From Actinomycetes bacterium (GTDB taxonomy: Bacteria > Actinomycetota > Actinomycetes > Actinomycetales > Cellulomonadaceae), in the NCBI GenBank assembly GCA_023432565.1, contig JAEYUL010000215.1:1-30384 (forward strand): DNA of 30,384 bases. The letters are read 5' to 3'. Shown here piece after piece: positions 1 through 7,454 of the stretch. The translations under genes and the position numbers were made by a program. Below the pieces are notes generated by a model. That model made no database searches, was not told where the DNA came from, and saw only the letters and a program-made list of their open reading frames with translations. Position 1 is the first letter of the stretch. The number at the start of each line of letters is the position of its first letter.

Positions 1-102
1 CGTGCGGCTCCATCCCACCGCGTCAGGGTTGAGCCGCCCGGACGGCAGCTGGAGCGGTACGGGCTGCGTGATCTCCTGCGCGTCGATGAGCACGCGGCGC
101 AT
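1..102 (-). CDS. DUF2804 family protein, N-terminal fragment (runs off window start)
   Basis: Reading the minus strand from an ATG at 102 gives 34 open codons to the window edge, beginning MRRVLIDAQEITQPVPLQLP and continuing with GRLNPDAVGWSR. The pattern E-I-T-x-P-V-P-L, then G-R-L-N-P-x-A-V-G-W-S-R, is what I recall as the N-terminus of DUF2804 proteins, a family without an established biochemical role. It lies on the same strand as the GH13 enzyme and 134 bases downstream of it, so it could be the third gene of that transcription unit or have its own promoter in 103-236. No strong ribosome binding site is visible; a GTG three codons later is an alternative start. Only about a tenth of the expected protein is present, so the call rests on the N-terminal motif alone. 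Confidence 0.6.
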   Translation of the reverse strand, partial: MRRVLIDAQEITQPVPLQLPSGRLNPDAVGWSRT

Positions 103-204
103 CGTCGCAGACCGTCGGCCCCGCGCGTCGGCGAACCGCGCAGGTGCGTGCTCGTCGCACACGCGACGGGTCGTGGTTCGGGACCGACGACCCGGCGCAT
201 CGGT

Positions 205-238
205 GACGACCACGAGGCTCAGGCCGTGGTGGGTCGTC
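205..238 (-). terminator. possible hairpin at the end of the GH13 gene
   Basis: A 7-base inverted repeat (GACGACC at 205-211, GGTCGTC at 232-238) surrounds a 20-base loop and overlaps the stop codon of the GH13 gene. It could be a weak terminator or processing stem before the DUF2804 gene. There is no T-run and the stem is short. Confidence 0.25.
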
Positions 239-1940
239 AGACCAGTCGACGCTCCGTCGCGTGGACCACGCGCAGCCACCGGTAGCCGTAGCCCGGCAGC
301 TCGAGCTCGACGCGCCCCCGTTCGTCGACGGCCGTCTCGCCGGTCTCCAGCAGGTCGACGAGCTGCACCGGGGCGCCCTCGTCGGAGCAGTCGTGCAGCT
401 CGAGAGGCACCGTGACGGGCTCGGGCGCGAGGTTGTGCAGCGCGACCATCGACCCGTCGTCCCAGGTGCACCGATGCGCCAGCACAGCGGTGTGCGGCTG
501 CTCGAGGATCTCGACCTCGCGCGCCCACCCGAGCTCCGGGCTCTCGCGGTAGCGGCGGACCAGCCGCCGCACGAACGCCAGGAGCGAGTCGGGGTCGAGG
601 CGCTGCTGCGCGACGTTGACGTGCTCCGGGCCGTAGCCGTCCTCGACCACGGGAGCCGGCAGGCGCGAGGGGGCCGCACGGCTGAACCCGCCGTTGCGCT
701 CGGCAGACCACTGCATCGGGGTGCGCACGGCCATCCGGCCCTCGGCGGCCAGGTTCTCGCCCATCCCGATCTCCTCGCCGTAGAAGAGCACGGGTGTGCC
801 GGGCAGGGAGAACAGGAGCGAGTACACCATCCGGACGCGGCGGGGGTCGCCGTCGAGCATGGGAGGCAGCCGACGACGCAGCCCTCGGCCGTACAGCTGC
901 ATGTCCTCATGGGGGCCGAAGGCCGAGAACACCTCCATGCGCTCGTCGTCGGTCAGCTTGTCCAGCGTCAGCTCGTCGTGGTTGCGGACGAATGTCGCCC
1001 ACTGCGCGTCGCGCGGGATCGTCGGACGCGCCGCGAGCGTCGCGGCCAGGGGTCGGGCGTCGCGCCGGGCGAGCGACAGGTACAGCTGCTGCATGGCGAC
1101 GAAGTCGAACTGCAGGGTCAGCTCGGTCCCGTCCGAGGTGCCGTCGCCGTCGTCGTCGCCGAAGAACCTGCGCTGCTCGTCGTACGGCAGGTTGACCTCG
1201 CCCATGAGCACCGCGTCGCCGCCTCGGCGGGTCAGGAAGGAGTGCAGGCCGCGCAGGTAGTCGTGCGGGTCCTGCAGGTCGTCGCCCGGGTGGTCGGCGG
1301 CGTCCGCGAGGAAGTACGGCACGGCGTCGACCCGGAAGCCCGACAGGCCGAGCTGCATCCAGTAGCCGACCACCTTGGCGATCTCGTCGCGCACGCGTGG
1401 GTTCGCCGTGTTGAGGTCGGGCTGGTGCCGGTAGAAACGGTGGCGGTAGTACTCGCCGGTCGCGTCGTCGAGCGTCCAGATGCTCGACTCCTGGTCGGGG
1501 AACACGACCTGGTCGCTCGTGTCCGGGGGCTTCGTCGCGCTCCACACGTAGTAGTCGCGGTAAGGGGAGTCCGTGCTGCGGCGCGCGGAGCGGAACCAGG
1601 GGTGCCGGTCGCTCGTGTGGTTCACCACGAGATCCGCGATGACCCGGATGCCCCGGTCGCGCGCGGTGCGGATGAGGCGCACGAGGTCCCCGACGTCGCC
1701 CAGCCGCGGGTCGACCCCGAGGAAGTCGGTGATGTCGTAGCCGTCGTCGCGGTCCGCGGTGGGGTAGAAGGGCATCAGCCACAGGCACGTCACGCCGAGG
1801 TCGGCGAGGTGGTCGATGCGCTGGGTCAGGCCCTGCAGGTCCCCGACGCCGTCGTCGTCCCAGTCCATGAACGTCTCGACGTCCAGGCAGTAGATCACCG
1901 CCGTCTTCCACCACAGGTCACCGGTCTCGCGGATCCTCAC
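237..1940 (-). CDS. GH13 alpha-amylase family enzyme, trehalose-synthase-like
   Basis: A 567-residue glycoside hydrolase family 13 protein. The four conserved GH13 regions are visible: DLVVNH at about 103-108, GFRVDA with the predicted nucleophile Asp205, MGEVN with the acid/base Glu248, and RNHDE with the transition-state Asp322. The opening (WWKTAVIYCLDVETFMD...D.DGVGDLQGL) and the RNHDELTLDKLTDDER block resemble trehalose synthase (maltose to trehalose isomerisation) and related actinobacterial alpha-amylase family proteins more than secreted amylases. There is no signal peptide, so it should act in the cytoplasm. The GTG start at 1940 overlaps the TGA stop of the upstream LLM gene (GTGA), implying translational coupling; the open frame extends further upstream but lies wholly inside that gene. 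Isomerase versus hydrolase specificity cannot be decided from the sequence. Confidence 0.88.
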   Translation of the reverse strand: MRIRETGDLWWKTAVIYCLDVETFMDWDDDGVGDLQGLTQRIDHLADLGVTCLWLMPFYPTADRDDGYDITDFLGVDPRLGDVGDLVRLIRTARDRGIRVIADLVVNHTSDRHPWFRSARRSTDSPYRDYYVWSATKPPDTSDQVVFPDQESSIWTLDDATGEYYRHRFYRHQPDLNTANPRVRDEIAKVVGYWMQLGLSGFRVDAVPYFLADAADHPGDDLQDPHDYLRGLHSFLTRRGGDAVLMGEVNLPYDEQRRFFGDDDGDGTSDGTELTLQFDFVAMQQLYLSLARRDARPLAATLAARPTIPRDAQWATFVRNHDELTLDKLTDDERMEVFSAFGPHEDMQLYGRGLRRRLPPMLDGDPRRVRMVYSLLFSLPGTPVLFYGEEIGMGENLAAEGRMAVRTPMQWSAERNGGFSRAAPSRLPAPVVEDGYGPEHVNVAQQRLDPDSLLAFVRRLVRRYRESPELGWAREVEILEQPHTAVLAHRCTWDDGSMVALHNLAPEPVTVPLELHDCSDEGAPVQLVDLLETGETAVDERGRVELELPGYGYRWLRVVHATERRLV

Positions 1941-2968
1941 GCCAGGACCTCCCTCAGTCCGGGCAGCAGGTGCTCGCCCGCCATGTCGAGGAACTGCTCG
2001 AGCGTCGCCGGGCGGGGGGTGGCGGTCGGCTCGGCCGTCGGGTGCTTGTCGTCCGACGCGCGCGCGTCGGTCGCCACCTGGTGGATGTACACCGCGTCGA
2101 ACCCGAGCTCGACGAGCGACGCGAGCCGGTCCCGCAGCCGCCCCGGGTCGTGCTCGACGACGACCGAGGCGCGCACCGCGTCGTCGCCGACGTGAGGCGC
2201 CAGCGAGTCGAAGGACTCCGGCAGGTCGAGATCCCACGCGAGCGGCGGCCCGAACACCTGCACGCCCCACTGCTCGCGCGCCACCGCGAGGGCCTGCGCC
2301 TCGTCGGGTGCCCACGAGACGTGCACCTGCAGCGCGGCGGTGCCCCGCCCACCTGCGTCTCGGTAGGCGGCGAGCACCTCGCGCAGCCGGTCGGGGTGCT
2401 GGTTGACCGTGACCAGCCCGTCGGCCCAGTCGGCGTGCGCCGCAGCGGTCGCCGGCGTGACCGCGGGGCCGATCAGCGCGGGCGGCTCGTCGGGCAGCGT
2501 CCAGAGCTTGGCGCGGTCGACCCGCACCAGGCCGTCGTGCGTGACCTCCTCGCCCGCGAGCAGCGCCCGGATCACCTGCACCGACTCGCGCAGCCGGGCG
2601 TCGCGCTCGTGCTTGGGCGGCCAGCGGTCGCCCGTGACGTGCTCGTTGAGGTTCTCACCCGAGCCGAGCGCGACCCAGAACCGTCCCGGGAACATCGCGG
2701 CGAGCGTCGCGGCCGCCTGGGCGACGATCGCCGGGTGGTACCTCTGGCCAGGCGCGTTCACGACGCCGAACGGCAGGCTCGTCGTGGCCAGGGCGGCACC
2801 CAGCCACGACCACGCGAAGCCCGAGTGGCCCTGCCGCGCGCTCCAGGGTGCGAAGTGGTCCGAGCACATGCCCGCGTCGAACCCGACCTCCTGCGCGCGG
2901 CGCGCCGCCTCCAGGAGCCCTGCCGGGTGGACCTGCTCGTGCGAGTGATGGAAGCCGATCGTCACCAT
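1937..2968 (-). CDS. LLM-class flavin-dependent oxidoreductase (TIGR03885-like)
   Basis: A 343-residue protein of the bacterial luciferase-like monooxygenase superfamily: MVTIGFHHSHEQ at the N-terminus, the CSDHFAPW strand/loop near 40, a GxGENLNEHVTGDRWP segment near 115-130, and GPAVTPATA near 195. The family binds F420 or FMN and oxidises or reduces small organic substrates. The opening and the location directly before a trehalose-synthase-like gene resemble the TIGR03885 group, predicted to use a flavin rather than F420; that assignment is from memory. The ATG at 2968 is preceded by AGGAAG at good spacing. The open frame continues upstream, but that part lacks LLM similarity and overlaps the divergent promoter region. 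The stop overlaps the start of the GH13 gene, so the two are probably co-expressed. The substrate is unknown. Confidence 0.82.
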   Translation of the reverse strand: MVTIGFHHSHEQVHPAGLLEAARRAQEVGFDAGMCSDHFAPWSARQGHSGFAWSWLGAALATTSLPFGVVNAPGQRYHPAIVAQAAATLAAMFPGRFWVALGSGENLNEHVTGDRWPPKHERDARLRESVQVIRALLAGEEVTHDGLVRVDRAKLWTLPDEPPALIGPAVTPATAAAHADWADGLVTVNQHPDRLREVLAAYRDAGGRGTAALQVHVSWAPDEAQALAVAREQWGVQVFGPPLAWDLDLPESFDSLAPHVGDDAVRASVVVEHDPGRLRDRLASLVELGFDAVYIHQVATDARASDDKHPTAEPTATPRPATLEQFLDMAGEHLLPGLREVLA

Positions 2969-3031
2969 GCCGACACTTCCTACCTGCCGGCGCGCCGCCG
3001 CGCGCGTCGAGACGGCCCCGTGATGTGCGAA

Positions 3032-3091
3032 GGAGCCTCCCCAGGCTCCGCAGAGCGGCTCGTCGCGCGTGCGCCGTACCCAAGGCGCACG
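3032..3091. promoter_or_regulatory. two inverted repeats in the divergent LLM/SRPBCC intergenic region
   Basis: Two perfect inverted repeats lie between divergent genes. GGAGCCT/AGGCTCC (3032-3038, 3043-3049) has a CCCC loop, and CGTGCGCC/GGCGCACG (3068-3075, 3084-3091) has an 8-base loop. Because transcription diverges here, terminators are not expected, so operator sites or 5' leader structures are more likely. I cannot identify clear -10/-35 elements for either gene. Confidence 0.35.
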
Positions 3092-3155
3092 ATGCTGAAA
3101 GGCCGCGCGCGGCGGCCACCCCGGACGCCCCGCGGGGCAGGGCAGGAGGTCGGCC

Positions 3156-3599
3156 ATGGTGACCGTCGTACGGCAGATGCGCTGCCGGCCGCAGGACGTG
3201 CTCGACGTCCTGGCCGACGGCTGGAGCTACGCGGCCTGGGTGGTGGGGACCGCCCGGATCCGCGAGGTCGACGACTCGTGGCCCGCGCCCGGCTCGCGCA
3301 TCGCCCACTCCGTCGGGCTGTGGCCCGCACTGCTGGACGACACGACGATTTCCGAGTCCTGGGATCCGCAAGGGCGGCTCCAGCTGCGCGCGCGGGGCTG
3401 GCCGGCGGGGGAGGCGCGCGTGATCCTCGAGGTACGGGCCGCGCACGACGGCGGCACGGTGGTGCGGATGCGGGAGGACGCGGTCCGCGGGGTGGCCGCC
3501 ACCGTGCCGCAGGCGCTGCGCGACGCCGCGCTGCGGCCGCGCAACGTCGAGACGCTGCGTCGTCTGGCCTACATCGCCGAGGACCGATCCACCCGCTGA
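3156..3599 (+). CDS. SRPBCC family protein (START-like fold)
   Basis: A 147-residue cytoplasmic protein with the layout of small SRPBCC/polyketide-cyclase-like proteins: an N-terminal strand (VTVVRQMRCRPQDVLDVLADGWSY), a W-V-V-G-T-A-R-I-R-E-V-D motif near 28-39, alternating strands with SRIAHSVGLWPALL, and a C-terminal amphipathic helix (RNVETLRRLAYIAE). Such proteins form a hydrophobic ligand pocket; the ligand is unknown. The start is supported by AGGAGG ending 7 bases before the ATG. It is divergent from the LLM gene and about 107 bases upstream of the permease on the same strand. It could be a lone gene or lead a short unit; no terminator is visible after it. Confidence 0.75.
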   Translation: MVTVVRQMRCRPQDVLDVLADGWSYAAWVVGTARIREVDDSWPAPGSRIAHSVGLWPALLDDTTISESWDPQGRLQLRARGWPAGEARVILEVRAAHDGGTVVRMREDAVRGVAATVPQALRDAALRPRNVETLRRLAYIAEDRSTR

Positions 3600-3650
3600 C
3601 AGGCCGCCGACTGCCGGTCCGCGCTCCTCCTCGTGTCCCGGGACTCTCGC

Positions 3651-3656
3651 TAGATT
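3651..3656 (+). promoter_or_regulatory. candidate -10 element (TAGATT) for the permease gene
   Basis: TAGATT fits TANNNT and stands out in a GC-rich gap 50 bases before the permease ATG. The predicted leader carries a short stem (CAGCGC 3660-3665 with GCGCTG 3672-3677) and a strong ribosome binding site, GGAGGA at 3695-3700. No good -35 is visible. Confidence 0.45.
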
Positions 3657-3705
3657 TGGCAGCGCAAGACGGCGCTGCGGCGCTGGCAGTGAGTGGAGGA
3701 CCGAT

Positions 3706-5196
3706 ATGGGAGTGTTGCGGACCAAGACGATCGAGCAGTCGCTCGCCGACGCGGACGAACCGGAGTACCAGCTCAAGAGGTCGTTGTCCGCACTCGACCT
3801 CGTGGTGTTCGGCGTCGGCGTGGTGATCGGAGCCGGCATCTTCACGCTCACGGGCCGGGCCGCGCACGATGTCGCCGGGCCGGCGATCGTGCTCTCGTTC
3901 GTCGTCGCCGCGTTCTGCTGCGCACTGGCCGCCATGTGCTACGCCGAGTTCGCCTCCACCGTCCCCATCTCGGGCTCGGCCTACACGTTCAGCTACGCGA
4001 GCCTCGGCGAGCTCGTCGCGTGGATCGTCGGCTGGGACCTGCTGCTCGAGATGTTCCTCGGCGCCAGCGTCGTCGCCCAGGGGTGGAGCACCTACCTCGA
4101 GACGCTGCTCGCCAACCTCGGCTGGTCGCTGCCGGAGTCGATCTCGTACGGCGGGGTGGTCGACCTGCCGGCCGTGCTGCTGGTCGTGTGCCTCGGGCTG
4201 CTCATCTCCGTGGGCGTCAAGGAGTCGATGCGCGTCAACCTCGTGCTCGTCGGCGTCAAGCTCTTCATCGTGCTGTTCGTGATCGTCGCCGGCCTGCAGT
4301 TCGTCTCCGCAGCGAACTACGACCCGTTCGTGCCGCCGTCGGAGCCGACCGCCGGGAAGTCCGGGCTGGCCCAGCCGCTGCTCCAGGCGGTGCTGGGGAT
4401 CGAGCCCGCGGCGTTCGGGCTCGGCGGGATCTTCGCCGGGGCGGCGCTCGTGTTCTTCGCCTACATCGGGTTCGACGTCGTCGCGACGACCGCCGAGGAG
4501 ACGAAGAACCCGCGGCGGGACCTGCCGATCGGGATCATCGGCTCCCTCATCATCTGCACGGTGCTCTACTGCGCGGTCGCGCTCGTCGTGACCGGGATGG
4601 TCCGCTACGACGAGCTCGACCCGGCCGCCGCGCTCGCGAACGCGTTCCAGGTGCACGGCCAGGAGTGGATGGCGACCGTGATCTCGGCCGGGGCGGTGGC
4701 CGGCCTGACGACGGTGGTCCTGACGCTCCTGATCGGCGCGTCGCGGGTGGTGTTCGCGATGAGCCGCGACCACCTGCTCCCGCCGCGCCTCGCCAAGGTG
4801 CACCCGCGGTTCCGCACGCCGTCGGTGATCACCGCGATCGTCACGGCCGTGTGCGCCCTGGTCGCGGGCCTGACCCCGATCGGCGTGCTCGAGGAGATGG
4901 TCAACATCGGCACGCTGTCGGCGTTCGTCGTCGTCAGCGTGGGCGTCATCGTCCTGCGGCGCACGCGGCCGGACCTGCCGCGGGCGTTCCGCGTGCCGTG
5001 GGTCCCGTGGCTGCCTGCCCTGTCCGCGCTCGTGTGCCTGTACCTCATGATCAACCTGCCCGTGGAGACGTGGCTGCGGTTCGTCGTCTGGCTGCTGATC
5101 GGCCTGGCGATCTACTTCGGCTACTCGCGCAAGCGCTCGCGCGTCGGGCTGGAGGAGGCGGCCCGCGCCGTCGAGCAGGTCGACGAGCGTTCGTGA
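3706..5196 (+). CDS. APC family amino acid permease
   Basis: A 496-residue polytopic membrane protein of the amino acid-polyamine-organocation superfamily. After a short cytoplasmic N-terminus (EPEYQLKRSLSALDLVVFG) comes the TM1 signature GVVIGAGIFTLTGRAAHD, whose Gly-rich break binds the substrate backbone in this family. The YAEFASTVPISGSAYTFSYASLGEL segment and FFAYIGFDVVATTAEETKNPRRDLP are typical of the cationic amino acid transporter (CAT) branch. About 12 membrane helices can be counted. It probably imports amino acids by proton-coupled symport or exchange; the exact substrate is not readable. The ATG follows GGAGGA by 5 bases. The start of the STAS gene lies about 200 bases downstream, so it is probably transcribed separately. 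Confidence 0.9.
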   Translation: MGVLRTKTIEQSLADADEPEYQLKRSLSALDLVVFGVGVVIGAGIFTLTGRAAHDVAGPAIVLSFVVAAFCCALAAMCYAEFASTVPISGSAYTFSYASLGELVAWIVGWDLLLEMFLGASVVAQGWSTYLETLLANLGWSLPESISYGGVVDLPAVLLVVCLGLLISVGVKESMRVNLVLVGVKLFIVLFVIVAGLQFVSAANYDPFVPPSEPTAGKSGLAQPLLQAVLGIEPAAFGLGGIFAGAALVFFAYIGFDVVATTAEETKNPRRDLPIGIIGSLIICTVLYCAVALVVTGMVRYDELDPAAALANAFQVHGQEWMATVISAGAVAGLTTVVLTLLIGASRVVFAMSRDHLLPPRLAKVHPRFRTPSVITAIVTAVCALVAGLTPIGVLEEMVNIGTLSAFVVVSVGVIVLRRTRPDLPRAFRVPWVPWLPALSALVCLYLMINLPVETWLRFVVWLLIGLAIYFGYSRKRSRVGLEEAARAVEQVDERS

Positions 5197-5345
5197 AGGT
5201 CCGGTAGCAGGCGGCTCGGCCGGCCGTCGTCGGGTCGAACCGGACGGAACCGGTGCGCGGCGCCGCGCGTTGGGCAGGTGTGTGGGCGCCGTGCGGGGCG
5301 TGGCGCCGTCACGTTCGCCCCGTGGCGGCTGTGGGTGGCGCCGCG

Positions 5346-5351
5346 TACGGT
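5346..5351 (+). promoter_or_regulatory. weak candidate -10 (TACGGT) for the STAS gene
   Basis: TACGGT matches TANNNT and sits 49 bases before the GTG start, in a gap that otherwise holds no clear signal. No convincing -35 is visible. Confidence 0.25.
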
Positions 5352-5399
5352 TCGTCGGGCGGTCATGACGAGCAACTGGGAACCAGCGAGGAGGCGACG

Positions 5400-5756
5400 G
5401 TGGACGTTGCGGGCGAGATCCGGGTCGAGGTGGAACCGGGCCGCACCGTCGTCCGGATGATCGGCGAGATCGACGTCGCCCTTCGTGAGCAGGCGAGCCA
5501 GTCCATGGTCGCGGCGATGACGAGCGACGGCGGGATCCTGATCGACACCGCTGCCGTCACCTTCATCGACTCCTCGGGTGTGGCGTTCGTCCTGCAGCTC
5601 CTGCACGCCGCGCGGGAGGCCGGGCTGGCCGTCTCGCTGCACGACCCGGACCGCACGGTGCGCAGCGTGCTGGAGATCGTCGGGGCGGGTTCGCTCCTGC
5701 CGCCGGAGAATGCGCACGCGGCCGACGAGGCGGTGGCAGCGGCCCCGGTCGCGTGA
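5400..5756 (+). CDS. STAS domain anti-anti-sigma factor
   Basis: A 118-residue single-domain STAS protein of the SpoIIAA/RsbV type. The phosphorylation-loop motif TFIDSSG is present at about 54-60, with Ser58/Ser59 at the site that HPK-like anti-sigma kinases modify; the preceding GEIDVA and following helix VAFVLQLLHAAREAG complete the fold. These proteins sequester an anti-sigma factor when unphosphorylated, releasing an alternative sigma factor. I chose GTG at 5400 because GAGGAGG (5388-5394) precedes it at 5 bases and the STAS fold begins directly after; the frame is open further upstream but without a credible start. No partner kinase (RsbW/SpoIIAB) or sigma factor is encoded next to it, so its partner is elsewhere. 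The C-terminal ~15 residues are Ala-rich and probably disordered. Confidence 0.85.
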   Translation: MDVAGEIRVEVEPGRTVVRMIGEIDVALREQASQSMVAAMTSDGGILIDTAAVTFIDSSGVAFVLQLLHAAREAGLAVSLHDPDRTVRSVLEIVGAGSLLPPENAHAADEAVAAAPVA

Positions 5757-5805
5757 CCCGCAGAGTGTGCCCCCGACGGGCCTCAATGAGTGCTGCTCAC
5801 GGCCG

Positions 5806-5821
5806 ATCGTAACGATACGAT
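5806..5821 (+). promoter_or_regulatory. candidate promoter/operator before the MATE exporter
   Basis: The sequence ATCGTA-ACGA-TACGAT is an inverted repeat with 6-base arms and a 4-base spacer, strikingly AT-rich for this genome. Its right arm, TACGAT, is itself a good -10 hexamer (TANNNT), 84 bases before the MATE start codon. A repressor site overlapping the -10 would suit an inducible exporter. No regulator gene is adjacent. Confidence 0.45.
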
Positions 5822-5905
5822 TCTGGGCGTCTCCCGGCGCGGAGACCCCTCGACGCGCCGGCGGACCTCGCTCACCCGCCTGCACGATCCACCGGAGCCA
5901 CACTC

Positions 5906-7420
5906 ATGGCCAAGGTCCTCACGACCGGCCGCCCCTGGCGCGTCATCCTCGTCTTCGCCGTGCCCCTGCTCGTCGGCAACGTCGTCCAGCAGCTCTACCA
6001 GGTCGCGGACGCCTTCGTCGTCGGCCGCACGCTCGGCGTGACCTCGCTCGCAGCCGTGGGCGCGGTCGGCGGGCTGATGTTCCTCCTGCTGGGTGCGGCC
6101 TGGGGCATGACCTCCGGCTTCGCGATCCCGACCGCCCAGGCGTTCGGAGCGGGCGACGCGCGCGGTGTGCGCCGCTCGGTCGCGACCGGCACGATCCTGT
6201 CCGCCGGGGCCAGCGTCGTGCTCACCGTCCTCGCGCTCGTCCTCGTGGACCCCGCGCTGCGCTGGCTGCACACCCCGGCCGAGCTCGTGCCCGAGGCGCG
6301 CACGTTCGCCCTCGTCTGCTTCGCCGGCTCAGCCGTGACGGTGTTCTACAACTTCCTCGCCTCGATGATCCGTGCGATCGGTGACTCACGCACGCCGCTG
6401 GTCTTCCTGACCGTCAGCTGCGTGCTCAACATCGTCCTCGTCTTCGCGCTCGTGCGAGGGCTCGGGACGGGAGTCGGAGGCGCGGCGCTGGCGACCGTGA
6501 TCTCCCAGGGCGTCTCGGTCCTGCTGTGCCTCGAGTACGTGCGTCGCCGCGTGCCGGTGCTGCACGTGCGCCGTGAGGACTGGCGCATCACGCGTCACGA
6601 CGCCGTCGCGCACCTGCGCCTCGGCGTGCCCATGGGGTTCCAGGCGTCGATCATCGCGATCGGGACCCTGGCCGTGCAGCTGCGGCTCAACGAGCTGGGC
6701 TCCGACGCGGTGGCCGCGTACACCACCGCGGCCCGCGTCGACGGCCTCGCGATCGCCCTCCTGTCGTCCCTCGGCCTGGCGATCTCGACGTTCGTCGCGC
6801 AGAACCTCGGCGGGCAGCGTCCCGACCGGATCCGGCGCGGGGTCCTGCAGGCCCTCGGCATGTCCCTGGCCGGCGCCGTCGCGCTCGCCGTGGTCCTCAT
6901 CACCTCCGGCGCGTGGATGATCGAGCTGTTCGTCGGCCCGGGCGAGGAGCAGGTCGTCGAGCTCGCGGTGCTCATGCTCACGGTCAACGGGGTGAGCTAC
7001 ACGGTCCTCGCCGCGCTGTTCGTCCTGCGAGGGGCGTTGCAGGGTCTCGGCCAGGCGTTCGTCCCCACCATGACCGGCGTGGTCGAGCTCGTGATGCGCG
7101 TCGGCGCGGCGGTGGTGCTCGGCGCGGCATTCGGTTACCCGGGTGTCGTGTGGAGCAACCCGCTGGCCTGGATCGGCGCGATCGTCCTGCTCATCCCGGC
7201 GTACGTCCGCGCGCATCGCGCGCTGGACGGCGTGGCCGCAGCGACGGCGACGCCCCCGGTCGCGACGGTGCCCACCCTCGTGGAGGGGCCGTCCGAGGGC
7301 TCGGTGGTCCTCGAGGCCCTGGTGCCGCACCCACGCGTCTCGGCCGACGACGAGCCCGTGGATGCGATCGAGACCACCGAGCGCGACGACGGCGACGCGC
7401 GGACGCCCGTGACGCGCTGA
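5906..7420 (+). CDS. MATE family efflux transporter
   Basis: A 504-residue protein with about 12 membrane helices in two homologous six-helix halves. The N-terminal signature GRPWRVILVFAVPLLVGNVVQQLYQVADAFVVGRTLG and the second-half equivalent (MGFQASIIAIGTLAVQLRLNELGSDAVAAYTTAARVDGLA) are characteristic of the MATE/DinF-NorM superfamily, which exports cationic drugs or metabolites using Na+ or H+ gradients. The ATG at 5906 has only a weak upstream GGAG. The last ~55 residues (after the final helix, from about 445) are hydrophilic, rich in Asp/Glu/Thr and probably a disordered cytoplasmic tail, longer than usual for the family. It ends 34 bases from the convergent ABC-F gene; both could be drug-related, but this is only proximity. 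Confidence 0.9.
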   Translation: MAKVLTTGRPWRVILVFAVPLLVGNVVQQLYQVADAFVVGRTLGVTSLAAVGAVGGLMFLLLGAAWGMTSGFAIPTAQAFGAGDARGVRRSVATGTILSAGASVVLTVLALVLVDPALRWLHTPAELVPEARTFALVCFAGSAVTVFYNFLASMIRAIGDSRTPLVFLTVSCVLNIVLVFALVRGLGTGVGGAALATVISQGVSVLLCLEYVRRRVPVLHVRREDWRITRHDAVAHLRLGVPMGFQASIIAIGTLAVQLRLNELGSDAVAAYTTAARVDGLAIALLSSLGLAISTFVAQNLGGQRPDRIRRGVLQALGMSLAGAVALAVVLITSGAWMIELFVGPGEEQVVELAVLMLTVNGVSYTVLAALFVLRGALQGLGQAFVPTMTGVVELVMRVGAAVVLGAAFGYPGVVWSNPLAWIGAIVLLIPAYVRAHRALDGVAAATATPPVATVPTLVEGPSEGSVVLEALVPHPRVSADDEPVDAIETTERDDGDARTPVTR

Positions 7421-7454
7421 CGTCGCGGCCGCCCGCGCCGTCGTAGCGCGCGGT

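Noticed and set aside
2..415. Plus-strand 137-codon open frame at the window start
   Set aside because: Arg/Pro/Ser-rich shadow; the minus strand carries a recognisable DUF2804 N-terminus and the end of the GH13 gene.
5246..5271. GGAAC-N17-CGTT resembling an ECF sigma promoter before the STAS gene
   Set aside because: Such a spacing is easily met by chance in GC-rich DNA, it overlaps a GCGCGGCGCCGCGC palindrome, and it would leave a 120-base leader without other support.
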